Source: Borrelia hispanica CRI (lineage in GTDB: Bacteria; Spirochaetota; Spirochaetia; Borreliales; Borreliaceae). Taken from it: 64,000 nt of DNA. A program made the translations under genes and the position numbers. This document shows, piece by piece, positions 1 to 10,200 of the stretch. The stretch lies in contig NZ_AYOU01000164.1 in the NCBI RefSeq assembly GCF_000500065.1, positions 62,001-126,000 on the forward strand. Direction: 5' to 3'. Below the pieces are notes generated by a model that was not told where the DNA came from, ran no database searches, and saw nothing but the letters and a program-made list of their open reading frames with translations. The first letter of the stretch is position 1. Each line of letters starts with the position of its first letter.

Positions 1-423
1 TCGCTTATTAATCAGATAGGGGTTTTTACTAATTCTATGTCTGTATCAGAAGGATTTTCACGTTATTTAAAACTTGATGAGAAGAAATTTAATGAGGTTC
101 TACAAAGTAACATTAGTTCAGTTAAAGAGTTTTTTGCGTTTGATTTTAATGATGATAGAATTTATGATGATGGGCTTGCTAAGGTGCTTGGTGATTATTT
201 GTCTCTTTTAATAGGTGCTGGGGGATTTATTTATAATAAGATAAAAAGTTATGATTTTAGAATTCCCAATCAAAAAAATGTGGTTGAAGATTATAAAAAG
301 AAATATGAAGAGAGAGAAAGAAAGGTTGAAGGAGAACTTAATACTTTGGATTTTACTGTAAAGCGAATGAAAGAACAGGAAGAAATTCTTAAGTCTTTAA
401 ATTTATATAGACAAAACAAGTAA
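1..423 (+). CDS. fliD: Flagellar hook-associated protein 2 (filament cap) FliD, C-terminal part
   Basis: The reading frame is open from base 1 to the stop at 421-423, so the window begins inside the gene and about 140 C-terminal residues are visible. FliD caps the growing periplasmic flagellar filament and helps flagellin fold into it. The visible part has a helical, glycine-containing stretch (LSLLIGAGGFIYNKI) followed by a charged coiled-coil tail (KKYEERERKVEGEL... then a TVKRMKEQ segment), which is how FliD C-termini end. Its position directly before flagellin supports the call. The internal ATG near base 37 is not a real start. Identification is by family resemblance and context. Confidence 0.82.
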   Translation, partial: SLINQIGVFTNSMSVSEGFSRYLKLDEKKFNEVLQSNISSVKEFFAFDFNDDRIYDDGLAKVLGDYLSLLIGAGGFIYNKIKSYDFRIPNQKNVVEDYKKKYEERERKVEGELNTLDFTVKRMKEQEEILKSLNLYRQNK

Positions 424-470
424 CAAATTTAATTTAAATTAATATTGTATTTATTTTTTTCTTGTTTTTG

Positions 471-479
471 TGATATCCT
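471..479 (+). promoter_or_regulatory. Candidate extended -10 promoter of flaB
   Basis: TGATATCCT reads as an extended -10 element (TG, one base, then a TATAAT-like hexamer at 474-479). It lies about 70 bases before the flaB start in the fliD-flaB gap. No good -35 sits 16-18 bases upstream; TTGTAT at 445-450 is too far. An extended -10 with a weak -35 is the simplest reading. Transcription would start near 485, just before the palindrome at 490-507. Confidence 0.45.
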
Positions 480-489
480 TTTAAAAAGA

Positions 490-542
490 CGACAAATGGA
501 TTTGTCGAAAACATCAAAATTATATTAATTTATCACGGAGGA
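490..542 (+). promoter_or_regulatory. flaB leader: GGA-loop hairpin plus Shine-Dalgarno GGA, CsrA-type control region
   Basis: Bases 490-497 (CGACAAAT) and 500-507 (ATTTGTCG) are perfect complements around GG at 498-499. In RNA the centre reads ACAAAUGGAUUUGU, which places a GGA at the top of a hairpin, the usual form of a CsrA site. A second A-N-GGA (ACGGAGGA, 535-542) is the flaB ribosome binding site, 39 bases downstream. CsrA is reported to repress flaB translation in B. burgdorferi through leader sites, one overlapping the Shine-Dalgarno. The hairpin is seen directly; the regulator is inferred from that work. Confidence 0.6.
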
Positions 543-550
543 AATGATAT

Positions 551-1555
551 ATGATCATAAATCATAATACGTCAGCTATAAATGCTTCAAGAAATAATGC
601 TATTAATGTTGCTAATCTTAGCAAAACTCAAGAGAAACTTTCTAGTGGGCATAGAATTAATCGTGCATCTGATGATGCTGCTGGTATGGGTGTTGCTGGA
701 AAAATTAATGCTCAAATTAGAGGATTATCCCAAGCTTCAAGAAATACTTCAAAGGCGATAAATTTTATTCAAACAACAGAAGGAAATTTGGATGAAGTAG
801 AAAAAGTGTTGGTAAGAATGAAAGAGCTTGCTGTTCAATCTGGTAATGGTACATATTCAGATGCAGACAGAGGTTCTATTCAGATTGAAATTGAGCAACT
901 TACAGATGAGATCAATAGAATTGCTGATCAGGCACAATATAACCATATGCATATGTTATCTAATAGATCAGCTGCTGAGCATGTAAAAACAGCTGAAGAG
1001 CTTGGAATGCAACCTGTAAAGATTAATACACCAGCATCATTATCTGGCTCACAGGCTTCATGGACATTAAGAGTACATGTTGGTGCAAATCAAGATGAAG
1101 CAATTGCTGTTAATATTTATGCAGCTAATGTTGCAAATCTTTTTTCAGGTGAGGGTGCTCAACAAGTAGCTCCAGCTCAAGAGGGTGCACAACAAGAAGG
1201 AGCACAAGCAACTCCTCCAGCAGCAGCTCCAACTCAAGGTGGGGTTAACTCTCCAGTTAATGTTACAACTGCTGTTGATGCTAATGTGTCACTTACAAAA
1301 ATAGAAGATGCTATTAGAATGGTAACTGATCAAAGAGCAAATCTTGGTGCTTTCCAAAACAGACTTGAATCTATTAAGGCTAGCACAGAGTATGCTATTG
1401 AAAATTTAAAAGCGTCTTATGCTCAAATTAAAGATGCAGCAATGACAGATGAAATTGTAGCATCTACAACAAATAGTATTTTGACACAGTCTGCAATGGC
1501 TATGATTGCACAAGCAAATCAAGTGCCTCAATATATATTGTCCTTGCTTAGATAA
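551..1555 (+). CDS. flaB: Flagellin FlaB, major periplasmic filament protein
   Basis: FlaB is the main structural protein of the periplasmic flagella, which drive motility and shape the cell. The 334-residue protein has the conserved flagellin N-terminal helices (residues 1-140, with SSGHRINRASDDAAG) and C-terminal helices (about 245-334, ending in SLLR). Between them is a Borrelia-specific, Ala/Gln/Gly/Pro-rich segment at about 200-235. There is no surface D2/D3 domain, as expected for a filament that stays in the periplasm. The ATG follows a strong GGAGGA (537-542). The gene appears monocistronic, bounded by its own promoter and by a terminator at 1568-1600. The central segment and residues such as AINVANLSK fit relapsing-fever borreliae. 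Confidence 0.98.
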   Translation: MIINHNTSAINASRNNAINVANLSKTQEKLSSGHRINRASDDAAGMGVAGKINAQIRGLSQASRNTSKAINFIQTTEGNLDEVEKVLVRMKELAVQSGNGTYSDADRGSIQIEIEQLTDEINRIADQAQYNHMHMLSNRSAAEHVKTAEELGMQPVKINTPASLSGSQASWTLRVHVGANQDEAIAVNIYAANVANLFSGEGAQQVAPAQEGAQQEGAQATPPAAAPTQGGVNSPVNVTTAVDANVSLTKIEDAIRMVTDQRANLGAFQNRLESIKASTEYAIENLKASYAQIKDAAMTDEIVASTTNSILTQSAMAMIAQANQVPQYILSLLR

Positions 1556-1567
1556 ATTTGATTTTTT

Positions 1568-1600
1568 AATAAGGGTCTGTTAGAGGACCCTTATTTTTAT
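1568..1600 (+). terminator. Intrinsic terminator of flaB
   Basis: AATAAGGGTC (1568-1577) pairs perfectly with GACCCTTATT (1586-1595) around an 8-base loop, and T-rich sequence follows. It begins 12 bases after the flaB stop codon, so it should end a monocistronic flaB transcript before proV. Confidence 0.9.
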
Positions 1601-1679
1601 TTGTGTCAATTGAAATTTGATATTTAAGTGCGATAATATTGCTTTATGTAAAATTATGTTTTAATATTAGGAGTTTGCT

Positions 1680-2798
1680 TTGTATAAAGCTAGTGTTAAA
1701 GTCAGGAACCTTTATAAAACGTTTTCTTATAATAAGAATAAAAAACAAATTTTTAAGGCCATCAATAATTATAAGAATGGTAAAGATAGAGCTGATATTT
1801 ACAAAGAATTTTCTGTTTTTATTGCAAATGCAAACATTAATCTTGATATTTATGAGAATGAAATTTTAGTTATTATGGGTATGTCAGGTTGTGGTAAGTC
1901 TACTTTTGTTAGATGTTTAAATGGTATACATAAAATAGATTCTGGTTCTATTTTAGTAGATAATATTGAAATGAATGATATTAATCAAAAGGATCTCTCT
2001 GCTTTGAGAAAAGATAAGTTTGCAATGGTTTTTCAAAATTTTGGGCTATTTCCACATATGAATGTTTTAAGAAATGTGACTTATGGCCTTGAAGTTAAAA
2101 GTATTCCTAAAAAAGTTAGGATTCAAAGAGCCCTTGATATTTTAAGACTTGTTGGGCTTGAAGATTCTAAGTATAAATATATAAATGAACTTTCAGGTGG
2201 AATGAAACAAAGAGTGGGTATAGCAAGAGCTTTAGTTGTTAATCCTGATATACTTTTAATGGATGAAGCTTTTTCAGCTCTTGATCCTTTAATTCGAGGT
2301 GAGATGCAGTGTGAGCTTTTAAGATTGGTAGACAAGTTAAAAAAAACAGTTGTATTTATTACTCATGATTTAATTGAGGCTTTTAAATTAGGCAATAGAA
2401 TTGCTTTTATGAGAGATGGTGAGATTATTCAGGTAGGCAGACCATTAGAAATATTAAGAGAACCTAAGACAGAATTTATAACTAATTTTATTAAAAATCT
2501 TCCTGTTTTAAATATTTTAAAAATCAAAGATATTATCAAAGTTGATTTTGATCATTATGGATATAATGATCAATTTAATGTTATCATTAAAAAAGAGAAT
2601 GATAGTTTTATATTGCATAACATTTCTATTGGTAAAAAATGTAGTCATGTTATTTCTTTAAATTTAAATTTAGATGATGAGATAAAAAGTGTCGTTAAAT
2701 ATTTAAATAAGTTAGATTATTTGATTGTAACAAAAGAACAAGGTGATATTGTTGGATATATTGATTTAGGAGAGATTTCTGCTTTATTGGCAAGATAG
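1680..2798 (+). CDS. proV: Glycine betaine/L-proline ABC transporter, ATP-binding protein ProV
   Basis: ProV is the ATPase of a proU/opu-type importer for glycine betaine or proline, used in osmoprotection. The 372-residue protein has a Walker A (GMSGCGKST, about residue 66), an ABC signature (LSGGMKQRVGIARAL), a Walker B (ILLMDEAFSALDP) and the switch histidine in FITHD. The N-terminal extension before Walker A is typical of ProV/OpuAA. The C-terminal 100 residues are divergent and sit where CBS domains are usually found. The start is TTG at 1680 after AGGAG at 1669; no better in-frame start is seen. proW begins six bases after the stop, and with proX forms one operon. Confidence 0.95.
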   Translation: MYKASVKVRNLYKTFSYNKNKKQIFKAINNYKNGKDRADIYKEFSVFIANANINLDIYENEILVIMGMSGCGKSTFVRCLNGIHKIDSGSILVDNIEMNDINQKDLSALRKDKFAMVFQNFGLFPHMNVLRNVTYGLEVKSIPKKVRIQRALDILRLVGLEDSKYKYINELSGGMKQRVGIARALVVNPDILLMDEAFSALDPLIRGEMQCELLRLVDKLKKTVVFITHDLIEAFKLGNRIAFMRDGEIIQVGRPLEILREPKTEFITNFIKNLPVLNILKIKDIIKVDFDHYGYNDQFNVIIKKENDSFILHNISIGKKCSHVISLNLNLDDEIKSVVKYLNKLDYLIVTKEQGDIVGYIDLGEISALLAR

Positions 2799-2804
2799 TT
2801 ATTT

Positions 2805-3704
2805 ATGAATAGGGATTTTATAGTTAGTAGTATAGATAAGGCATTTGATTTTTTGGTTGATAATTTTGCAAACTCTAGTGGTATTGGATTTGCTAAGGTT
2901 ATAGATTCTTTTTATGAAAATTTGAAAAGGTTGTTTATCGTAATTAATCCTGTTCTTTTTATTGTGATAATTTGTGTTTTTAGTTTTTTATTTTTGAAAA
3001 AAAGATTGGCACTTTTGATTATGTTGGGCTTTTGTTTTATTTTATATTTTGATCTTTGGGAAGTTTCTATGGATACAATATCACTTATCTTTGTATCTGT
3101 ATTCTTTTCTGTACTTTGGGGAATTTTAATAGGTATTTTGGGTGGATATTGTGCAAAGTTTTATGTGTTTTTAAAACCATTGCTGGATTTGATGCAGGCA
3201 ATGCCTCCATTTGTTTATTTGATACCAGCCATATCTTTTTTCGATACGGGTACGTCTTCAGCAATTTTTGCTACAATAATTTTTGCAATGCCCCCAGTTA
3301 TTAGATATACACGATTAGGAATTATTCAAGTTCCAAGTGAGGTTATTGAAGCTGCAAAATCTTTTGGAAGTAGTAGTGCTCGTATTCTTTTTCAAATTCA
3401 ATTACCATTGGCTTTGCAGAGTATAATAGAAGGGATTAATCAATCAATAATGATGGCAATATCTATGATAGTGATTGCGGCAATGGTTGGTTCCTCAGGA
3501 CTTGGTAGAACCGTGATATATTCTGTTGAAAGGTTGCATTTTGCTGAAGGTTTAATATCTGGATTGGCTGTTGTGATAATAGCTATTATTTTAGATAGAA
3601 TTATGCAAGCTATTTTTATTAAATTTAGTTATTTAAATACTGATAATTATGGGGTTAAGAAAGAAAATAAGTTCAAAAGGTTTTTAGAAATGTATAACAA
3701 ATAA
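2805..3704 (+). CDS. proW: Glycine betaine/L-proline ABC transporter, permease ProW
   Basis: This is the inner-membrane channel subunit of the proU-type importer. The 299-residue protein has several hydrophobic segments (about 45-85, 95-125, 150-180, 205-225, 245-265). The EAA loop that contacts the ATPase reads EAAKSFGSSSARILFQIQLP. It lies between proV and proX and is almost contiguous with proV, without a clear Shine-Dalgarno of its own, so translation is probably coupled. The charged C-terminal tail (KKENKFKRF) is cytoplasmic. Confidence 0.94.
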   Translation: MNRDFIVSSIDKAFDFLVDNFANSSGIGFAKVIDSFYENLKRLFIVINPVLFIVIICVFSFLFLKKRLALLIMLGFCFILYFDLWEVSMDTISLIFVSVFFSVLWGILIGILGGYCAKFYVFLKPLLDLMQAMPPFVYLIPAISFFDTGTSSAIFATIIFAMPPVIRYTRLGIIQVPSEVIEAAKSFGSSSARILFQIQLPLALQSIIEGINQSIMMAISMIVIAAMVGSSGLGRTVIYSVERLHFAEGLISGLAVVIIAIILDRIMQAIFIKFSYLNTDNYGVKKENKFKRFLEMYNK

Positions 3705-3744
3705 TACTTTGTTTGTATTTGTTGGATAGAGGGGGAATTGATTT

Positions 3745-4641
3745 ATGAAAGGTATTTTGATATCTGTTTTTGTAAGTTTTGTTTTAATTTTTGTGGCTTG
3801 TAGTAAAGATGATAGTTCTGATAATGGTGATCTTAAAAGTTTAAAATCGGTTAAAATTGCTTATGTTAATTGGATAGGTGAAACAATTGCTACTAATATT
3901 GTAAGAGTTGTTTTTGAGAGAATAGGGTATAATGTAGAAATACTGCCTGTGACAACATCTATAATGTATCAGTATTTGGCATCTGGACGAGTGGATGGTA
4001 TGGTATCTGCATGGGTTCCTACAGCAGATAAGTTTTATTATGAAAAATTTAAAGATAAATTTGTTGACCTTGGTGCTAATTATGAGGGAACATTACAAGG
4101 TTTTGTAGTTCCAAGTTATGTTACGATTTCAAGTATTTCGGAACTTAAAGGTAGGGGTTCTGAATTTAAAAATAAAATGATAGGAATAGATGCAGGAGCA
4201 GGTACTCAGCTTTCTGTAGAAGAAACTCTTAATAGTTATGGATTGAGTGAAGAATATGAACTTATCTCTTCGAGTGAAAGTGTAATGCTTGCAAGTTTAG
4301 AATCCGCCATTAATAAACAAGAATGGATTTTAGTGCCTTTGTGGCAACCTCATTGGGCATTTGTCAAGTATGATATTAAATTTTTAGATGATCCGTTATT
4401 GTCAATGGGAGGTCCTGAAAGTATTCATTCTCTTGTTAAGCTAGGACTTCAAGAAAGTGATCCTGATGCTTATTATTTGTTTGATAATTTTTATTGGGGT
4501 GATGATTTGTTATTGCCTTTGATAGAAAAAAATTATAAAGAGCCTGGTCAAGAATATAAAAATGCTGTTGAATTTGTTGATGCTCATAAAGACTACATAA
4601 AAAATTGGGTTCCTGATAAATATAAAAATTTATTTGATTAA
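3745..4641 (+). CDS. proX: Glycine betaine/L-proline substrate-binding lipoprotein ProX
   Basis: This is the periplasmic ligand-binding component of the ProVWX importer. The 298-residue protein starts with a lipoprotein signal peptide whose lipobox (FVAC) puts the acylated cysteine at residue 19. The mature protein has the OpuAC fold pattern with tryptophans typical of a betaine cage ([29 protein letters not shown]). The ATG follows a strong GAGGGGG. Its 3' end overlaps the convergent yidD gene by 12 bases. Betaine or proline as ligand is inferred from the family. Confidence 0.94.
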   Translation: MKGILISVFVSFVLIFVACSKDDSSDNGDLKSLKSVKIAYVNWIGETIATNIVRVVFERIGYNVEILPVTTSIMYQYLASGRVDGMVSAWVPTADKFYYEKFKDKFVDLGANYEGTLQGFVVPSYVTISSISELKGRGSEFKNKMIGIDAGAGTQLSVEETLNSYGLSEEYELISSSESVMLASLESAINKQEWILVPLWQPHWAFVKYDIKFLDDPLLSMGGPESIHSLVKLGLQESDPDAYYLFDNFYWGDDLLLPLIEKNYKEPGQEYKNAVEFVDAHKDYIKNWVPDKYKNLFD

Positions 4642-4932
4642 TCTTGTTTTAAATTCTTTTAATGAACTTAATATCGGATTTTTAGTTGGTAGTGATTCGC
4701 AACCTCCTTTAAAGAGTGCATTGCATCTAAGTATTCTGAGTGTAATTAGTATGAAAGCAGTTAAAATATTATATTTTTTTAAACAATTAAGTGCATAGTT
4801 TGAGCAACTGGGTTGATATATACAGTAAAAACCAACTATTTTAGAAAAAGTTTTTTGGTATATTTTGATCAGTAATATCAAGATTAAATTTACCATTATA
4901 AAAATTTTTTTTAATATTCGAATGTATATCAT
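4630..4932 (-). CDS. yidD: Membrane protein insertion efficiency factor YidD
   Basis: YidD is a small membrane-associated protein thought to assist YidC-dependent membrane insertion. The family signature is clear: [16 protein letters not shown], then [14 protein letters not shown], including the paired cysteines. At 100 residues it is longer than the usual 70-85 because of a hydrophobic N-terminal stretch. A shorter start at 4896 (MVNLILILL) is possible. The gene is lone on the - strand, overlapping proX by 12 bases at its 3' end. It is not next to yidC/rpmH/rnpA, its common neighbours in other bacteria. Confidence 0.88.
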   Translation of the reverse strand: MIYIRILKKIFIMVNLILILLIKIYQKTFSKIVGFYCIYQPSCSNYALNCLKKYNILTAFILITLRILRCNALFKGGCESLPTKNPILSSLKEFKTRLIK

Positions 4933-4960
4933 AATATTATGTTATTATATAGGAACCATA

Positions 4961-6286
4961 ATGAATATATTAATTATTAATAAAAATATTTTATTTTATT
5001 TTATTAAAAGTATTTATAACAATCATTTAATATTAATTTTTCTTTTATCAGTTCCATCTTATGCAGAAGAAGTTATGAAAATATCTGCCATGGATGCCGT
5101 TAATATGGCTTTAAAATATAGCTTAGAATCTAAAAATGCCAAATATCAAGAAAATATAAAGAAATTATATAAAGATAGATCTTGGAATATTTTTATGCCG
5201 AATTTGGGATTTTCTTCAAATATTTCAAGACAAAATCCTTTTATGTCAAATGCGAGAGGAGAACATTGGCATTTGGGTTTAGGTGTTTCTGCTGAACTTT
5301 CAATATCACCATCTTTTGTTAATAAAATGAGACTTGCTTCTTTTAATTATGATGAAGTTGTTATAGATAGAGAAAGAGTTAATAAAGATATTAAGTTGAA
5401 TGTTCTTAAAATATATAATGAACTTTTAGCTTTTAAAAGGATTGTAGACGTTTTAAAGGAGCAGCTTGATAAAGGGAGACTTAAATTTGAACACGTAAGT
5501 ATTGCTTATGATAATGGTCTTATTTCCGAGATAGATTATCTTGATTCTAAACTTAAATATAATAAGCTTCAGCCCAATTTGGATGAACAAATCATTAAGT
5601 TTGAGGAGATAAAGTCAAAATTTAGGTTGTTAATAGGATTAGATGTCTTGCAAGATTTTGAAACTGTAGGTGAATTATCAGATGATATATTGGATGTTTC
5701 ATTTTTTAATGAAATTGTAGATGTTTATGAGGATTTAGAGATAAAAAAATTAAATAACTTTGTCAAAATCATGCAAACTACTCTTGATAGTCTGTGGTTA
5801 GATGCCTTTTTGCCGAGCTTGTCATTTTCAATGTCTTATAATCCTGGAAATATTTCTTTTGGTAGTGGTTTTTCTGGTTTGGGGCAACAAGGATTTCATT
5901 TTGTTTTTGGATTAACTTATAGCTTAACCGAGATTTTGCCTTTTTCAAAAAGTTTTACAGAAATATGGAAACAAGATTATCAATTGAAAATGTTAGGAGA
6001 TCAAATTGATAATAAAATGCGTGAATTTAAATCTAAGGTTGTTCAAAAACGTAAAAGCATAAGGCTATATAAGTCTATTTTAGATAATTCGAAAATGACA
6101 TTGGAGATTTCTAAAAAGAATTATCAGATAGCTTTTGATGCTTTTAATGCAGGTACTATAGATCTTATAAAGTTAAATGATATTGAGCTTTCTTATAAAC
6201 AGAGTGATTTGCAGTTGATAAAAGATAAACTAAATTATTCTAATTTAGTACTTGAGTATAAAGATTTAATAAATAAATTGGATTAA
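4961..6286 (+). CDS. besC: Outer-membrane channel of the BesCAB efflux system (TolC family)
   Basis: This is the outer-membrane exit duct of a type I/RND tripartite efflux pump. From ATG 4961 (preceded by AGGA) the protein is 441 residues. It has a signal peptide with likely cleavage after PSYA, then a TolC-like helical pattern of two repeats: long coiled helices around 75-230 and 320-440, with strand-like segments (LSFSMSYNPGNISFGSGF) between. An upstream in-frame TTG at 4865 would extend the protein into yidD on the other strand and is unlikely. besA and besB follow. In B. burgdorferi the homologous system is BesABC, a described multidrug efflux pump. Confidence 0.92.
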   Translation: MNILIINKNILFYFIKSIYNNHLILIFLLSVPSYAEEVMKISAMDAVNMALKYSLESKNAKYQENIKKLYKDRSWNIFMPNLGFSSNISRQNPFMSNARGEHWHLGLGVSAELSISPSFVNKMRLASFNYDEVVIDRERVNKDIKLNVLKIYNELLAFKRIVDVLKEQLDKGRLKFEHVSIAYDNGLISEIDYLDSKLKYNKLQPNLDEQIIKFEEIKSKFRLLIGLDVLQDFETVGELSDDILDVSFFNEIVDVYEDLEIKKLNNFVKIMQTTLDSLWLDAFLPSLSFSMSYNPGNISFGSGFSGLGQQGFHFVFGLTYSLTEILPFSKSFTEIWKQDYQLKMLGDQIDNKMREFKSKVVQKRKSIRLYKSILDNSKMTLEISKKNYQIAFDAFNAGTIDLIKLNDIELSYKQSDLQLIKDKLNYSNLVLEYKDLINKLD

Positions 6287-6299
6287 TGGAGGAATATTT

Positions 6300-7272
6300 A
6301 TGAATTTTATTTGCAGTATTAGGGGGTTGTATTAAGTATTATTTTTTACTTTTATTTTTATTTTTTATCTTGTCATGTAGTGAAGGAAGCGAAATTCAAG
6401 AAGATGTTACTGGCGATAATACTGCTGGTGATGTTATTGATAAACCCTATAGGTTTCCAGTTATTGTTATGAAGGCTCGAAGAGGAGCTATCAGTGATTA
6501 TATTTCTTTGAATGGTGATGTTGATACTAAAGTTAAGGTCAAAGTATTTCCAGATGTTGCAGGTAAAATAAAGTCTTTTAATATCAAACTTGGGAGTTAT
6601 GTAGAGAGGGGACAAGTTATTGCAATGCTTGATCCTTCAAAGCCAGGTTCTTTTTATTTGCAGAGTCCTGTAAGATCTCCAATTTCCGGATATGTTTTGT
6701 TTGTTAATTGTAAAATTGGAGAAACAGTTACTCCTCAAACAAGTGTTGCATTAATAGGAAAAATGGATGTTATGCAAATTAAAACTTATGTTTCTGAAAA
6801 ATATATCTTAGATATTAAGGTTGGTAATAATGCGCTTATTGAGTTTGGATCTTATTCTGATGAAAAGTTTAGGGCAAAGATTTCAGAAATATCTCCTATT
6901 TTAGATTTTAAGAGTCGTTCTGCTGAAGTATATCTTGAGCCTTTAGGAAGTACTGCAAAGAAAATGGTTGTGGGTATGTTTGTTAAGCTTAAAATTGTTA
7001 CTAAGAATTCAAAAAATGTGATTAAAATACCAAAACATGCTTTTGTTGAAAGAGAGGGTAAACTTTGTGTTTTTAGGGTGAATACCGATGCAGCAACAGT
7101 GGAGAGAGTGTTTCCTTTAGTAGATTTTGAAGTGGATAATATTGTTTCTATTAAGGATGGTATTAATGAGGATGATTTGATTGTGACTGAAGGTGTTTCT
7201 TTGCTATCAGATGGAGTTTTTGTAGATATCGTAGATACTCAAGATGGACTTGATGTTGAAGACAATATTTGA
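6300..7272 (+). CDS. besA: BesA membrane-fusion (periplasmic adaptor) lipoprotein; 5' end out of frame
   Basis: This RND adaptor joins BesB in the inner membrane to BesC. The body has the usual order: barrel-sandwich/lipoyl halves (VKVFPDVAGKIKSF, then SPVRSPISGYVLF), a beta-barrel (about 110-190 of the open frame) and a membrane-proximal domain. A lipobox (FILSC) at 6361-6375 follows a hydrophobic run, so it is a lipoprotein. The open frame has no ATG, GTG or TTG before the signal peptide. The only ATG with a good ribosome site (GGAGGA, ATG 6300) reads MNFICSIRGLY then stops. Dropping one G from the five-G run at 6322-6326 joins it to the signal peptide. Alternatives are an ATT start at 6331 or a real frameshift. 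Start and end here assume the joined form. Confidence 0.85.
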
Positions 7273-7287
7273 TTTTTGAGGTTAATT

Positions 7288-10200
7288 ATGTTAGTAAAAA
7301 AAGTTGTTAATAAACCAATAACGATGCTAATATTGTTTTCTTTATTGATTATTCTTAGTATTTATACTTTTTCAAGACTAAATATTAATTTGTTACCCAA
7401 TGTTGAAGATGCCAATCTTTATGTTTCTACTCTTTATGCAGGAAGTTCTGCAAAGGAAGTTGAAGAAAAGGTTACACGCATTTTAGAAAGCAATTTGTCT
7501 TTAGTAAAGAATATCAAGACAATAACTAGTAGTTCTTCTAAAGGGCATAGTAGAATTACGCTTAAGTTTTATCATGGCACCAATTTGGATTTGGCTTTAA
7601 ATGAGGTAAAAGACACACTTGAGTTTTCAAAAGGTCTGTTGCCAAAAGACGCAGGTTTGCCTAGGATTTCTAGAGATCGTTTAGATGGTATTCCAGTAAT
7701 ATCGTTTTTCATGTATTCAGATAGATCTGTTGTAGAACTTACGAGGTATGCAAAGGAGCTTTTAAAGCCTAGATTGGAAAGACTTGCTGGGGTTGGACTT
7801 GTAAATGTTGCTGGAGGAGGTGACAAACATATTGTAGTTGAAGTGTCTCAAAATAGGTTGGAGGCATATGGACTTACTTTATCGGATATTGTGCCATTTA
7901 TTTCTTCGCAAAATGTTGAATTTTCTGTTGGTGAGATCTTGGACAATGATTTACAATATCAAGTACAAATATCTGGGAATTTTAATTCAATTAAAGATTT
8001 GGAAGATGTTGTTATTGCTTATAAATCTTATTCTTTGCAAGATGATTCTTTTGTGCAAGTTAAGTTGAGAGATGTTGCAAGTATTAAGACTATTTTTAAA
8101 GAAAAAAAGTATGTACATTATAATGATAAACCTTCTGTTAGTATATCTATACAAAAACGAAATGATGCAAATTTCGTTAATGTTTCAAATGCAGTAAATG
8201 CAGAATTTGAAAAAATTAAACTTATACTTCCAAAAGATATTTCTCTAGATGTTTTTGAAGATAATGCTGAACATATTAGGAATGCTCTTTCTTCTGTTTC
8301 TCATTCAGCTTATTCAGGAGCAGTTCTTGCATTATGTATTATTTTCTTTTTTTTAAGAAGCTTTAGAGCAACTGTTATTATTGGCATTACAATACCATTA
8401 GCTATTATTATTACTTTTTGTTTAATGTATTTTGCAAATATTTCATTAAATATCATGAGTTTATCAGGGCTTGCTTTAAGTGTTGGTATGGTTGTGGATT
8501 GTTCTATTGTTGTTATAGAGAATATATATAGATATAGGCAAAAGGGTGCAAAGCTTATCTCTTCTGCTATTCTTGGAACACAAGAAATGATGATTCCAAT
8601 TATGGCTGCAACTTTAACGTCGATTTGTGTATTTGCACCTATGCTTATTTTTAAAGCAGAGTTGGGTATGATTGGTGATTTTCTTAGGGATTTTGCTTTT
8701 ACTATTGTTATATCTTTAACGGTTTCTTTGTTTGTCGCAGTTTTTTTAGTTCCTGTTCTGTCAAGTTACTATATTAAACTTTATACTAGTTTTCAAAAAC
8801 CCATTAGAAACACATTATTTAAAAAGGTTGATGGTTTATTACATAATGTTTATGCTTTTGGAGAGAGATTTTATGTTATTTTATTGAATTATGTTTTGAA
8901 TCATAAGTTGGTTTTTTTGTTTATTGTTATATGTAGTTTTATTGTAAGTTTAGTTTTGTTTCCTTTTTTAAATGTATCTTTTATGCCTAATGAGCGTCCT
9001 TCTGTGATTAATTTTTCTTTTGGTTTTCCAGATAGAACAAGCTTGGATATTTCAAAATCATATTCAGATAAGGTTTTGGAAATTTTAAAAACTGAAATTA
9101 AGGCTTATAAAAGTATTGTTTCTGATATAGATTCAGGAGGTTTTTATTTTAGAGTTTTATTGTCTTTAACAGAAGAAATTGATGATTGGAGAGAGATTCA
9201 GTATAGAGTTGATAATCGTGTTAAGAGTCTTTATCCTATTTTAAATTCTTATGCTTTATCAGATAGAAATTCTCTTGGCGGTCCTCCTATTGAAATTAAA
9301 ATTACATCTTTGAATTTTGAATATGCAAAGGAATATGGAGAATCGTTGATTAATCTTTTAAAGAAAAGATTTCCAAGTCTTATAAATCCTAGACTTAATA
9401 TACAAGAAGAGCCGCAAATTGATATAGATATAGATAGGGAGAAAGCTTATTCTTATGGGATTAATATAGAAACTATTTCAAGAGAAATTGGGGCCAATAT
9501 TGATGGAATTTCGGCAGGGAAATATGTTGAAAATGGAGTGAGTTATGATATTTTGCTTAAGCTTAATAGAAGTAATATTGTTGGTCTTAAAGATTTGGAT
9601 AATATATTTGTTATAAATAAATTTGGTGTAAAAGTTCCTCTATCTTTAATATCTAATTTGAGAAAGACAAAAGGAGTTAGTAGTCTGTTGCGAGAAGATC
9701 AATCTTTGGTAATTACATTAACAGCAGGTATTGCTCCAAATGAAAGTTTAGCTTCTGTTACGGAAGATGTAGTAGATTTTGTAACTAATAAAGTTCCACA
9801 AAGGGATGGTATATTGGTTAAAATTGAAGGAGAATACGACTCATTTATAAATAGTATGCAGCAATTTAAAATAATAATTTTAATGGCTGTCTTGCTTGTA
9901 TTTGGAGTAATGGCGGCACAATTTGAGTCTTTGCTAAAGCCTTTTATTATTCTATTTACAATTCCATTGACTTTAATAGGTGTTATACTGATTTATTTTA
10001 TATCAGGAGAAAAAATTTCTGTTTTGAGTGCTATTGGTATGCTTATGCTTGTTGGTGTTGTCGTTAATACTGGTATTGTATTGGTTGATTATATTAATTT
10101 ATTGATTAAAAGAGGATTTAATCTTAGAGAAGCAATAGTTGAAGCGGGTCGTTCTAGATTTAGACCAATTTTGATGTCTTCTTTAACTTCAATAATAGGA

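Noticed and set aside
1639..1869. 76-residue + strand frame overlapping the start of proV
   Set aside because: Out of frame with proV, whose TTG start has a good AGGAG; composition is typical of a frame shadow.
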